Shown here: piece by piece, positions 22,696 through 33,299 of the stretch
How the letters are laid out: every line of letters begins with the position of its first letter
Numbering within the stretch: position 1 is the stretch's first letter
Source of the DNA: Pararge aegeria
Lineage: Eukaryota > Arthropoda > Insecta > Lepidoptera > Nymphalidae
Length of the DNA: 64,000 nt
NCBI RefSeq assembly: GCF_905163445.1
Contig: NC_053183.1
Coordinates: 6,634,001 to 6,698,000, forward strand
Reading direction: 5' to 3'
The notes under the pieces: generated by a model
Databases searched by the model: none
Told to the model about the DNA's origin: nothing
The model's input: only the letters and a program-made list of their open reading frames with translations
Translations under genes and position numbers: made by a program

Positions 22696-22777
22696 AACAT
22701 AGCTAGTTTTGCAAAAGATTTTTTAACATAGATAGTTTTGCAGTTGTATGCAATCAACATAGGCAGTTTTGAAATAA
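22696..22777 (+). repeat. left subterminal repeats of the Sola-like transposon
   Basis: Three units spaced 29-31 bp apart: AACATAGCTAGTTTTGCA at 22696, AACATAGATAGTTTTGCA at 22725 and AACATAGGCAGTTTTGAA at 22756. They match the right-end unit AACATAACGNCTTTTGCA in the same plus-strand orientation. They are likely transposase-binding sites (inference). Confidence 0.7.
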
Positions 22778-22834
22778 TCAAATATAAGCTTCTATTTTCC
22801 TCTACTCTTAAGAAATTACAATTTTTATCTATTA

Positions 22835-24769
22835 TTACACTCTTAAGTCTATTTCTTCGTGTATTATGGTTTCTTCATTATCAGTCTCTTCTATAACAGT
22901 CTCATTTGGTTCTTCTTGAAGAAAATTGTAATATTGTAAATAATCGTAAGAAGCCCAATCTTCACCGAAATGTTTTTTCAAAAGATTTCGCACATCATTT
23001 AACTTTACTGGTTTTACTGGAACTCCAACATTCATCATAACGGGCACAATATTTTCGAATGATTTGCCTCTTTTGCAAACGTTGCCATAATTTATTACCT
23101 CAGATACATAATTAGGTTCCCCTTTAATGGCAATTCTATTATTTTTATCCTTTCTTAAAAAGAATCTTTTAGAGGCATTAAATTGAAAGTGCCAAGATCC
23201 AGGTAACTTAAGTACGTTTTTAACGCTTGATTTCCAATCATAAAAATGGAAGTCGCTGCCTAGTCTGAGAACCGTACCATACTTTTTAAAAATATCAAAA
23301 TATGTCTGGGGTTCCACAATGACTTCTAAAGGACGTATTTCTCTTTCGATATTTCCAAATACACGGTCGGGGGGCAAAAATGAATGCCCCACTACAGGGA
23401 ATATCAGCGTAAGTTTCTTGATGTGACGTGGAGCTTTTGTTTTTAGCCAATATGCCAACATTCCCAAAACGATTGAGTTTTTATTTTGCCCCCCACAACC
23501 GTCGCAAAATAATTTAATATGACTAACAGTGTCTTCAAAATTGGTATTCATTAGCCGATGAAATACCGCCGAAGCAATCTGATTAGATCCTTTCTTTGCC
23601 TCAGTTTCCAACCACGTGTAAATAAATGTGTTTAAACAGTTTTGAGCCCCACGAGATGGCCCTTGACATACTGTTAAGTTATACGTATACAATTGTCGGC
23701 TAAAGTAGGCACTCTGGTCTGGTACTTTTGGTAAAACCAAATTCTTTTGACAGTCAAAAGAGAAAATTATTTCGTTGTCGCCTTGTGTTTTGAGGCTAGT
23801 GTAAAAGCATTTGGCCTTTAGCTTGTGAATACGAAGCTGAGCTATTTGCAGCTGTTTTTTTGCTGTGTCGCGTTCTCTTTTAATAACTTCTTTTAATTGA
23901 ATGCATTTAGAACATGCATCTGTAGCGGGAGACTTAAAACTCAAATTAAAGTACTTGTTAAAGATACGTCGGAAAAATTCATATCTCACTGACACATTCT
24001 GAGCGTCATCGTTGTAAAGTTTATGCAATTTTTTTATACTTAGATCGCTGCTCAGATATTGCACAGTAGATCTTCCTCTAACATAATGTGATTCCAAAGC
24101 TTCAAGTCCCTTTATAAACGATTTTACGGATTCTGTGCGATCAGAATACAGATTGGACTTTCTATTACCTCCTCTTCTTTCTTTCGGCATTGCCATCGTG
24201 ATTAAATGCTGTTTACAAATTCTTTGAATTCTGTCCCTAGAGATTCCCAGAATTGTGGTCATTGCTTTTTGACACACCTTAATTAATTTGACGCGGCGTC
24301 TTCCAGCCAAATTTTCGTGCTTTGGTATAAAATAGCATATAGTCTGGGATTTTCTCTTTCCTTCTTTTTTAGGAGTTTGCGCTGTACAGTATTTTAATAA
24401 AAAAGTATCTTGGGTGACTTTAACTGAAGTTGAATAAAAATTCCGATGAAATTTACTGTAGTCTTGAACCGTTAAGTCGTTACACTTGTATCCCTGTTTT
24501 GAATTTCCATGTACACATTGTGGTATAACTGGCAGTCCCTTAGGCATATGTCTAAAACAAAACAGATAGGCACATTAATAAATAACAATAGAGCAAAAAA
24601 ATCCCCAGCAAATAACCAGGTATCTATCCTATTTACAAAAGGTAACCATAAAATAATAATCTTACCGTTTCGACTTCTCAAGTTCTCTCTTCCATGTAGA
24701 TTTATCAGCTATCTTTTTACGTCCTCTTCTGTTTGGTGCCAAAACAACTTCTTGTTCTTGATACTCCAT
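22835..24769 (-). CDS. putative DDD transposase, two exons, 606 aa
   Basis: Exon 1 is 24769-24666 and exon 2 is 24551-22835; the 114-nt intron has donor CG|GTAAGA and acceptor TTTTAG|A, which rejoin as Arg in frame. The ATG at 24769 is the first after an in-frame stop near 24855. Features in the spliced protein: basic start with NRRGRKK (13-19); helix-turn-helix-like TTILGISRDRIQRICKQH near 133-150; zinc-binding-type CSKC near 248-251; FSFDCQKN (Asp 301); LFCDGCGGQNKN (Asp 385); VVGHSFLPPDRVF (Asp 430); acidic C-terminus. These three Asp in an RNase H-like order suit a DDD transposase that cuts and joins DNA at the 30-bp ends. The GGQNKN and GH-x-PPD motifs recall a widespread arthropod family named DUF7869, from memory and unverified. 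No stop or frameshift breaks it. Without the intron, a reader would start at the internal Met (24547) and lose 36 residues. Confidence 0.82.
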
Positions 24770-24870
24770 GATAATTTTAATAGAAAATACCTCGTTTTTA
24801 AAAGCCTGCAGTATCTGAAGAAAGCAACGCGTGCATGCACTTCGACAGTATTATGCGTACTGGCACTCAA

Positions 24871-25107
24871 GATGGCGGCTTTTGCAAAAGTCACCACGCA
24901 ACTTAGCGTCGTTTGCAAGTTAATACAAACTTAGCGATTTTTGAAAGTGGACTGCCGATCAACATAACGACTTTTGCAAAAGTATTGAGATTTCAATCCC
25001 ATTTTATTCTTATCATAGCGAGTTTTAACACAGTATATTAAATGCTGACGTTAATATTTTAAATCCTTAACCGATTGGCGCCATTGGATAAAAAATGTTT
25101 TTTTTTT
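24871..25107 (+). repeat. right subterminal repeats with CTTTTGCAAAAG palindromes
   Basis: Units at 24871, 24900, 24928 and 24961 resemble the terminal repeat (AACWTARCG...TTTGCAA/TTTGAAA...GT). The 24928 unit keeps GAAAGTGGACT as in the terminus. Perfect palindromes are CTTTTGCAAAAG (24879-24890) and ACTTTTGCAAAAGT (24970-24983). Confidence 0.75.
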
Positions 25108-25137
25108 AACATAACGTGGTTTGCAAGTGGACTACTC
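25108..25137 (-). repeat. right terminal inverted repeat of the Sola-like transposon
   Basis: On the minus strand it starts GAGTAGTCCACTT, mirroring the left end; 27 of 30 bases match. Confidence 0.88.
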
Positions 25138-25141
25138 ATTT
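25138..25141. repeat. target-site duplication ATTT (right)
   Basis: Equal to 22493-22496, directly outside the right inverted repeat. Confidence 0.8.
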
Positions 25142-26219
25142 AAAATGCACGTACCTACGAGTATGTTAATATGTGTAAAATTTTCATCATAGTATAATAA
25201 CTGCATCACAAGAGTTTGTCATGCAAGCGGTTTACTTAAGTTGTAGTCTGATGGCACTTTGGCAGTTTGCGGACTCCCGGCACATACTTAATTAGCGAGG
25301 ACGCCCTTGGCTTCTTTGACGCTTGATAATCTCGGAGCTTTACATCAATAGCAATTACCGACTTCGCCGTACCCGCTTCTCATGTGCTCCTAGTAGCTAA
25401 TCATTTGAACACCCATAACAAATGATGCACGGAAAACACGTCCGGCAAAATAATATCTAACAACATAACATTAAGATTATAACAGACGTGATATAATCTC
25501 CACAACAAGGATCGATTTCTCAATAATTGCGAAGTATTATAAATTTCAATCGGGTATTCATGTTAGGTATATAGACGTATCAGATCAGCTTTGTCTTCCA
25601 CGATCGTCGGAAACCAACGCAATTAGATGCAATCGTGTTGGAATTATTGTAATAACCAAAAAGAATCGATGGTCTAACGATCGTTGATCGCTGCACAGCG
25701 ATTGGCGCAGCGATCACCAATGCGCGCGCGCACGATCCTCGTCGTTAGGCGATCCGTAGACGATAAGCTAATTATACTTCAACGGCAAACGTTGATTGCT
25801 ATTCTACTATAATCCTCTATTTTTCAGATGTTAAGCTTTGAAAGTCACTTAAACCGTTACCCATTCGAAAAGTTCATGGTTGTTATTATACCTCGATTCG
25901 GAAGGCGTGGTTATTCCTCAATCGAAAAATCTTATGATAGATTATACGTAATAATTGTTCGGCCGGTGGTCGGGAAAGGAAACGTAATATGGAGATAAAA
26001 TTAGGGTTTTAATTCCGAAATATACCTACCAACATGAAAAAAATTACTGTTGGTAACTTTTGGTTCTGGTAATTTTGGATTGGTTGGTTTACACGAAAGA
26101 TTATTTAGATGTAGATGGGTTCTAGATGTAGACACATTGACGATAGAAATAACGCATAATAATTGAAATATAAATGCAGGATGAATATAACCTACAATTA
26201 AGAAGATAGAAGATCGTTA
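25142..26219. other. single-copy non-coding stretch right of the transposon
   Basis: It continues the single-copy character of 20-22.5 kb. It includes an AACGATCGTT palindrome (25676-25685) next to an inverted repeat TGATCGCTGC (25685-25694) / GCAGCGATCA (25707-25716), with a third CAGCGAT between. I see no coding exon. Confidence 0.35.
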
Positions 26220-26224
26220 GACTC

Positions 26225-26345
26225 GTACAGCACACCACCACAGGCTATATCAGTTCACTGCTGAACTAAAGCCTCTCCCAAAGGGAAGGTTTGCCTATAA
26301 TGTGATTAAAGTAGGTGGCAGTACTACACAGAGGTCGCTGCTGCC
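26225..26345 (-). mobile_element. LINE 3'-end fragment, decayed
   Basis: The block ggctatatcagttcactgctgaactaaagcctctcccaaaggg resembles, in reverse, the common lepidopteran LINE ending with a GGGAGAGGCCTTTGGCTCAGCAGTGG-type phrase. The class is not settled. Confidence 0.4.
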
Positions 26346-26524
26346 CAACTTCTATTATTGCATGCACCCTTTTCCTCATCGTATCTCGAAAATGATTTGG
26401 TGATAGCTAAACACTTATACTAGAATAAAAAAAATTATAAAAAGCTATTATATTTATTTATATTTGTTGTGCAATGTAGTGCATTATGGCTTGTACAGTG
26501 TACTTACACATATTTGAAATTTCC

Positions 26525-26880
26525 GAATTGTTCTTCAACAATAAGTTCAAAGTTTATATAAAACGTAAGCTTGTTGAAAAATCCTATTATAATATTAAGG
26601 ATTACATGAATGATAAAAAAGCTTGGGTATGAATTGCTCTAACTTGATAGCTCAACATTAACTAGTCTTTGAGATGGTGATGATAAAAAAAAACCTGGCT
26701 AAGTTTGTTGCGGGATCTTCTTAGACCAGGGCGCGTTTGTAACCCTCCTAGCTTTAGTTTTAAGTTAACGAATGCAGTTATCACCATCACTAACATTAGT
26801 GAAACATTTAAATGTATGAACGCTTTATGAGTGCCTGTAATAAGGTCTACAGGAATAAAACATTTTTGAATTTTGAACAC
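26525..26880 (+). pseudogene. LINE family D, copy 2
   Basis: A broken C-terminal ORF ends KRKLVEKSYYNIKDYMND then KKAWV-stop, nearly as in copy 1. The 3' UTR follows with CTTCTTAGACCAGGGCGCG and ends ATTTTTGAATTTTGAAC. Only the last part of the element is present. Confidence 0.7.
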
Positions 26881-27591
26881 TTAAGTCCGATGGAGGTTTC
26901 TTATTGTAATTCAGAAGAACAGCTTTTTTTCAGATGGCATTCTTTCCAATGCTGGAATACAGAACAATCCAATATCTAAATATTTTAATTGCTCTCGTAT
27001 ACAGTTCCAAAATGTCGCTTAAAACTACAAGCTTTTATCCTCGATACTTTCCTAAATGAATAATGAGCGATTGATTTAAAGAAATACTACATTCAATCTT
27101 CGGTTATCGTGTATAGTTTTCCAATTTCCACATATATAAATGAATTCAAAGTGTCACTGTAACATCCGCGTCGAAGCTAATGCTGAACTGTTATCCATAG
27201 ATTATGGGTATGCGATCACGTAGCACCAATCGTCAGTATGGGTCGATTTTATTCATTTACTCGTACGTGCTTTCATGTATCCTTCAAAGCCGGTACTTGG
27301 TGGGCATTAAACGTGCCATGTGTGCGAACGCTCATTATTTCAATGTACATAATAGCTATGTGCATTGTAATGCTCGTGTAAATTGTTGCTTAAGGTTAAG
27401 ATGATTTGTGCACAATTGAATTTCCTTAAGACCTATAAAATTCTAGGTAGGATGCCTCATAGATATCTATATCTATGATCTCTATATTTGGAAGCGCTTT
27501 AAATTATAACCTTCCCTGTCTTCTGGTTGTGCTGACCATGCGATGATAAATAAATTTGATCCCCACAACCTGGATTCTGACTTGTATTTGG
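26881..27591. other. unassigned sequence
   Basis: I see no supportable gene, repeat end or RNA. Confidence 0.4.
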
Positions 27592-27837
27592 TTGGTTGCT
27601 CTTCTAATAATTTAAAATGACATTGTAAGATGGTGATAACAAAAAAAACACCCGGCTAAGTTTGTTGTGGGCTTCTTCTTAGACCAGGACGCGTCTGAAA
27701 CCCTCGCAGCTTTAGTTTTAAGTTTACGAATGTGGTTATCGCCATCATCTCACTACCGTGTAATTCTTATATACGCATCAAAGTGCCACCTATGGGCCTA
27801 CTTGAATGAAGATATTTTTGACTTTGACTTTGACTTA
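27592..27837 (+). mobile_element. LINE family D, 3' UTR copy 3
   Basis: Starts GGTTGCTCTTCTAATAAT, contains CTTCTTAGACCAGGACGCG and ends in TTTGACTTTGACTTTGACTT. By eye it differs from copy 1 at about 10 of 170 positions, so both are fairly young. Confidence 0.75.
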
Positions 27838-28849
27838 TTCAACAGTCCTTAATACCAGATTATTTCCTTCACGATCATACGCAAATTACGTAAATAGCTA
27901 CCATCTGCGATATTTCCAGTTTCTTCCCAAAGCTTTTTCTGAGTCTGTTTATAAAACTTTACAAGTAAATGAAGTGTCTGCGTATCTACGAGTAGGGCCT
28001 CCTATCAGAGGTTCCCAGTAAGAGATTGCTTGCCTACAATTTCTTTTTATTTGTATTTTGTTAATTATTTTTTTGTATAATTTTATAATTTAAATTTGGT
28101 GTGCTTAATTGCACACAAAATTTAATTTTTTTCTACTTCTTCCTAATTCGAATGCCTTGAAGGATGCGTCCCACAAAGACAAAACACCCTGCTGATCTTT
28201 GTTTAATTTAAGTTTAGTTAGGAAGTCATTCATAGATTTAAATAATAGCTTGCGGTTACGTCCAAATTGTGTGGAAGTGGTCCGGAACTGTCGCGCCAAA
28301 TGTCACATGCGCAGGCGCATGCATGGGTAGTCGGTAGTTACGTAGCTGGCGGCTGTATGCTTTCTGAAAGCAATTAAATTCTTTGAACTAGCAGATGTCT
28401 TCGAATTTGCCTACATTATAAAACAAGAAATTGGGCGTGAATTCTTCTAAATTTATTGCAGTTTTTAAAAATTTCATAGACTTTTGTTTTCTCGCGGTAA
28501 AAAGTATCGTGATAACATTTTTTCCCCCTTTATGTAAAGGTATTGAATGCATAGATTCTGTTTATTAAAGTCCACGGAAAAAGGCTTCTACGTACTATCC
28601 GCGATGAAAAGTATTCTAAGGGCCGTTTCCGGATTCCAGCAATCACAGTCCCAAATTTCATCAAGATTGTTGATTGCGGCGGTTGTTCCAAACATAGGTA
28701 ACACACAAACAGTACAGCAAACAAACAACTTAGACAGAAAGTACATATTTATAAACTACTGTACTAGTTATCCATATTTTCATCCTAATAGCTGTATAGA
28801 CGACCTTCCTAGCGCAACGTGAGCGCTGTGAATTTAAGTAGGTTTATTT
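27838..28849. other. unassigned sequence with weak open frames on both strands
   Basis: A minus-strand frame near 28105-28299 and a 51-codon minus-strand frame at about 28600-28752 with a hydrophobic start (MYFLSKLFVCC) look mildly protein-like. Neither has splice context or a recognised motif. Confidence 0.3.
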
Positions 28850-29100
28850 TGGTTGGTAGGTTGGCAGGGGCTATTTAGGAAATTATAATTTCTAAATTTT
28901 CTCTGGTCTGGTCTGGTGGGCTTTGGCAGTGGCTAGTTAGCACCCTACCGAAAAAGACGTGCCGCTTAGCGATTTAGTGTTCCGGTGCGATTTCGAGTAG
29001 AAACCGATCAAGGGTATGCCTACCATACTCCCTAACAGGTTAGCCCGCTACCTCCATAAACTGACCTTCTGAGGTTGCAGTCAAGGGCTAACTTGTAGTG
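28850..29100 (-). repeat. interspersed repeat family J, copy 2
   Basis: On the minus strand it has CAAGTTAGCCCTTGACTGCA, AACCTGTTAGGGAGTATGG, ATCGCTAAGCGGCACGTC and GGTGCTAACTAGCCACTGCC, in the order seen at 835-1115 and 36275-36500. Confidence 0.65.
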
Positions 29101-29899
29101 AAATTTAAAAATAAATTAAAAACACTGCCTGTCTTTTACATAGTAAACTGCCTACCTTAGGTATGTGTCAGGACTTTTAAAAGTTTTTAAAATGTATACA
29201 GTTAACGAAATAATCACTCGTGTCATTTTGTAAATGTCATCAAACACAAACTGGACGCAGGTCTTTTGTAGGGTTGTTGAAGGAACAGAAGAAAAGCAAC
29301 AGAAGATAATCATTCGGCCAGCGGACAGAAAATTCAGGTTTACACGCACAGACATATTTTGTAGTCTGATATAAGAATTCGTTTCGAACCATTTGGCACA
29401 GCAGTTCAAATTAACCACAAACGATTATTTTCGTATTATTCAACAATAAAACATAATTGTTTGCGGTTTTCTCCACCCTTAAATGGCAAGCACAAGGCGC
29501 ACAGTTATTGGGACACTGCGCTTCGTAAATAATTCTAGAAAGGACCCAATTATATTTAATACACCAGGTGTCGCCCGCGACTTTGTCTTCTCTAAGTAAC
29601 ATTACAGTGAGCAGAACCAAAGCTAAGCCAAACACAATATTTTTTAAGTCAAATCATTATTGCTTCAGTGACAGGCTCAGATGGTAGCCTTAGCTAAGGT
29701 ATCGGTATAATGAAGGCAGTGATATAAAATCATACCCGTAGTCTTCGGTAGAGTGGTTAACACCTCCAGAGTACGTTTAGAAATTATAAATTCCCCATTT
29801 GCCCCTGTCAAGGATTGGAGACCATTGCGCTTGGAAGGTCGGCCTACCTTATTTTTTCATAGGTTATTCCCAGTAATTACTGTATTCTGATCTGCCTTG
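29101..29899. other. unassigned sequence
   Basis: A minus-strand frame at 29411-29635 is Cys-rich but has no ATG at its hydrophobic start, and part of it (29568-29592) resembles a Helitron 3' end. I see no supportable gene. Confidence 0.35.
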
Positions 29900-30080
29900 T
29901 GGTGACGCTCCTTTTCCCACTGCAGGCGATTATGGGAATATAACGGAGAGCGGGTAGCAATGTCCTTTGTGCTAGTACTACTATCTCTACTGCGACACAA
30001 GTCCAGCATGTTGGTTATGGACAAACCCTCCCCTTGGGAAAGGTCTTCGGTCCAGCAGGGGACTGTAAAAGGGGGGATGA
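29900..30080 (+). mobile_element. LINE 3'-end fragment
   Basis: Contains ttatggacaaaccctccccttgggaaaggtcttcggtccagcaggggac, in form the ending of a lepidopteran LINE (GGGAGAGGCCTTTGTCCAGCAGTGGGAC type). It is decayed and without an ORF. Confidence 0.4.
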
Positions 30081-30209
30081 AAGGCGTTAAGCTCTACCAG
30101 TGAACAGTCAACGTCAAGAGAGTGGCAGAAAGCTGTTTAACACCAGTGAGGTCGGCACAACAGATTTGTTATTTAGGTTTTAGCATATTTTTTTACGACC
30201 GACCGCCTA

Positions 30210-30475
30210 TAAATAAATAAATAAATAAATATACTACGACAATACACACAGCGCCCTCTAGCCCCAATTTAAGCGTAGCTTTTGTTATGGGTACTAAGAT
30301 GAGTGATGAATATTTTTTATAAATAATATACAAAAATACTGAGAATATACATACAAACACCCAGACACTGAAAAACATTCATGCTCATTACATAAACATT
30401 TTCCAGTAGTGGGAATCGAACCCACGGCCTTGGACTCAGAAAGCAGGGTCGCTGCAAACTGCGCCAATCGGCCGT
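30210..30475 (-). mobile_element. SINE family A, copy 3
   Basis: Full-length copy on the minus strand with head GGCCGATTGGCGCAGTTTGC, B box GGGTTCGATTCCC and tail of (TTTA)n next to 30213-30230. Confidence 0.82.
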
Positions 30476-32013
30476 CTAATCTGTCTCGCCTAACTTTTCA
30501 TTGGCATAATTTTGTTGGTGCAATAATCCCCTCCCCACCTTGCCGTTAATGGTTGAAATTTCTTTTAAATGGCAAATACAACCAGTCTCCCTGAGCATCC
30601 TCATGAACCTTTTGGTAAAGTTCCTTTTAGCGTAAACCTATCTTCTCAACCAATTACCCACAGATTAACTAAAAGCATGGGATAAAGGGGTAAGCATAGT
30701 ATAAACAGCTGAAATAATATTGACTGAATGCAGAGTATACCGTTAAAAAGAGAAATAGGTTTGCAGAATACATTTTATTAAAAGCGTCAGCGTCAAATTA
30801 TGTCGCTATGGGTCAGCAAATGTATTGATCGTGTTGAAATTTCTACTTTAAAGCTAAATCGATCTAGGCCTATATAGAGTTTGCTTGGATCTTGGTTAAC
30901 ACAAGATGAGAAGGCGAACCAAGTCGGGGGCTATAGCTACTTTAATATAAGTAAACCAGTCACTTTGCAGGTTTTAAATTTATAAACGAATATACATCCA
31001 TGATCGTTTAACTCTTTACTTATTCTCGTATTTATAGGCGTTGTTAATTATTATTACAGGTTATGTGTCATTCAATAATTTTGTGTTTCCTTGAATCATT
31101 CGTCTTCCGGAGCTCGGGGCCATTTTGGTTACAAAGGTAAGTAATTGGTTAATTTTCATAATTGCCTTCGCTGTTTATACTGTGCTGTAATAACTATTGT
31201 TCATACAATTTGTTAATGAAATGGGAAAATCCATTTATGAAACTACATACATTCATTTTGTAACCACCATACTTAGGATTAGCTACCATACTTAGGATTT
31301 TTTTATTCCACTTCAAATTAGCCCTTGACTGCAATCTCACTTTGTTAGACATTCTTAAGACTTTCTTAAAATATCCCGCTGGATATAGAATTCTTAAAAG
31401 TTATTATTTTAAAAATTCAACCAATAATTCAATAATGTAGTTTAAAGACGGAACTAATGCAAAAGGAATCCAAGAATAAGTTACCCAAGAATCCCACTGG
31501 CTATTATAGGTCGGCTTTTAAAGCACTTATTTCACTCATTTCTACGCAACAAATTCAGTTTTAAGTTTTATTCGATAGAAAAAAATCGGAAAGAGATATC
31601 TGACCTAGCAACATTCTCCTCATTTTCTTTCTCCGTTCAAGAAAGAGATACTTTAGTTTCTTAAATTAAAAGTATAGGTTGGTTATATATTATTTACATT
31701 TTCACTATCTTTCAAAAGATATATCGATCTCAGACGAAAGTGTTTCTAAAGAGATAGTAAATGCCACCCGGGAGAATTAATCGCTCTGCAATACAGGTAC
31801 GGTTAGTACACCTTACTGCTTATGAGTTTATGCAACGTCCAGTGAACATGGTAAATGAATTATAATAAAACGCAAGACGTCATCGGAACAAATGGGCATG
31901 GACGTGTAGCCGCCCACGTTTCGACGGCGACGCGCTCTCACTATAAGTTAAAGAACGATGCCAAAAGATAAAAGAGTATCTATACATTATGAAAAATTCA
32001 ATGGCGTCCACAA
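30476..32013. other. unassigned AT-rich sequence
   Basis: A scrap of repeat J (attagcccttgactgcaatctcac) is at 31318-31341. Nothing else is recognisable. Confidence 0.4.
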
Positions 32014-32043
32014 CATCTTCTTCTTCTTCTTCTTCTTCTTCTT
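32014..32043. repeat. (TTC)n microsatellite
   Basis: About nine uninterrupted TTC/CTT units. Confidence 0.95.
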
Positions 32044-32339
32044 TTGCAATAGGCTTAAGGGCCAAATTGCATTGCAAATTGCACTTAATTTTTGGAATAT
32101 TGGATAGAAGCTGACGTTACTTCGCTTAGCTTAATTTCATAATTAATAATGACTGATGTCGCTCATTTGGTATCAGCAGATATGTAGTTTTTATACAGGG
32201 TTAAAATTCTCCCACCTGTAGTGTAAATCCCTAATACCTACAATTATATTAATGATTTATCATCTTATTTGACGAAAATTGGAGTCAAACTGATTTAAAA
32301 TGATGTAAGTTATCAGGTAATTCATTCATCAGGATGTTT

Positions 32340-33185
32340 TTTTTTAACAATAATTTTTGTTTTGTTTATCTTGCAATACACGTGACATTGGCTTGATTGG
32401 AGTAGATCATATGGCCTATCTGTGAATCCTGTTAAATCTCATGCAATGAGTATCAGTAGTCGGAACCTATTCTTCAGAGTTGACTGTTTACTTTGCCACA
32501 TATTAAGTTTTATGGTGCCATTATCCAGTATTTTCACAGTGTAAGGAATCTGGGCATTCATTTGGACTGCACTTTAAGCTGGTCAAATCAATTAAAAGAT
32601 GTCAGCAGAAAGACTTTTGCCTCACATCGCTCCTTGCGCCGACTTCGATCTTCTCTTCCTATTCCTACCAAGATTATGTTAGCACAGACTCTCCTCCTTC
32701 CTATTCTGGATTGCGCTGGCGCAAGATATGTTAACTTAACTGAAGATCAGTTAAATAAACTCGAGAGACTTCAAAATATCAGCACTCGTTTCATATTTGG
32801 GTTACGCAAAAATAACCGTGTAATTTTCAATTTAATTTTTTAAAATTAAAAACAATTTCGTTCTCGTCTCAAGTGACTCCCATCCGACTTCGCCGGAATT
32901 TACATATTATTTCTATTCTCTACCGTGTGTTGTTTATTCCTTCCACTCCGCCTTACTTGAAGGAGAAATTTGAAATTGTAGGTCGCCAAGGTGAAGTTCT
33001 TCGCACTGCGAGCAAACTGATCCTAAAGGTGCTATCTCATAATTTTTCTTTCTTCCACAAGTCCTTCACTATTCAGGCTTTTAAGCTTTGGAATGCCTTG
33101 CCTTTGGCTATAAGAGAGGCAACATCTATCCACATCATTAAAAAACTTGTCTTTTTGTCTCAATCATCAGATAACCTGTAATAGT
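32340..33185 (+). pseudogene. decayed reverse transcriptase C-terminus (jockey/CR1-type LINE)
   Basis: Pieces of one ORF are seen in changing frames. The first is HWLDWSRSYGLSVNPVKSHAM (about 32386-32450, after an in-frame TGA). After a frameshift near 32490 come FHSVRNLGIHLDCTLSW, then LPIPTKIMLAQTLLLPILDC, then KLERLQNISTRFIFGLR (32493-32843). A small deletion and shift precede TPIRLRRNLHIISILYRVLF and AFKLWNALPLAIREA (32873-33181). This is the thumb and downstream region of a jockey/CR1/Daphne-type LINE reverse transcriptase; the catalytic palm is missing, so the copy was 5'-truncated and is dead. An AT-rich 3' UTR follows. The exact clade is unsure. Confidence 0.8.
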
Positions 33186-33299
33186 TCACTGCTTTTTTCT
33201 TCTCTTTTTTTTATTTTTTATGTTTTAGGATAATTATTTATTTTGTTTCATATTTAATTTATTATATTATTTGTGAGTCAATATCATTTTTATATATTA

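Larger units (their letters stand above)
22497..25137 (-). mobile_element. complete cut-and-paste DNA transposon, Sola-like
   Basis: The element is 2641 bp with 30-bp terminal inverted repeats (22497-22526 and 25108-25137; both start GAGTAGTCCACTT from the outside; 27 of 30 match) and a 4-bp ATTT target duplication. One minus-strand two-exon gene fills most of it. Subterminal repeats occur on both sides: three at 22696-22777 and four or more at 24871-25137. The termini, duplication and gene all agree on one boundary. The 4-bp duplication plus an apparent DDD core fits the Sola superfamily; that label is inference and needs a profile search. Confidence 0.88.

Noticed and set aside
24509..24934. 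141-codon plus-strand frame over the transposon's right part
   Set aside because: It is antisense to transposase exons 1 and 2, the intron and the subterminal repeats; a shadow of the real gene.
28105..28299. Minus-strand frame with a protein-like composition (FKSMNDFLTKLKL...)
   Set aside because: No recognised domain, no start or splice context, and it is adjacent to LINE remnants; it may be a scrap of an unidentified element.
29411..29635. Cys-rich minus-strand frame with a hydrophobic start, a possible secreted peptide
   Set aside because: The hydrophobic start lacks an ATG (the first in-frame ATG comes after it), no splice acceptor makes it an exon convincingly, and 29568-29592 resembles the Helitron 3'-end phrase gcccgcgacttcgtc.
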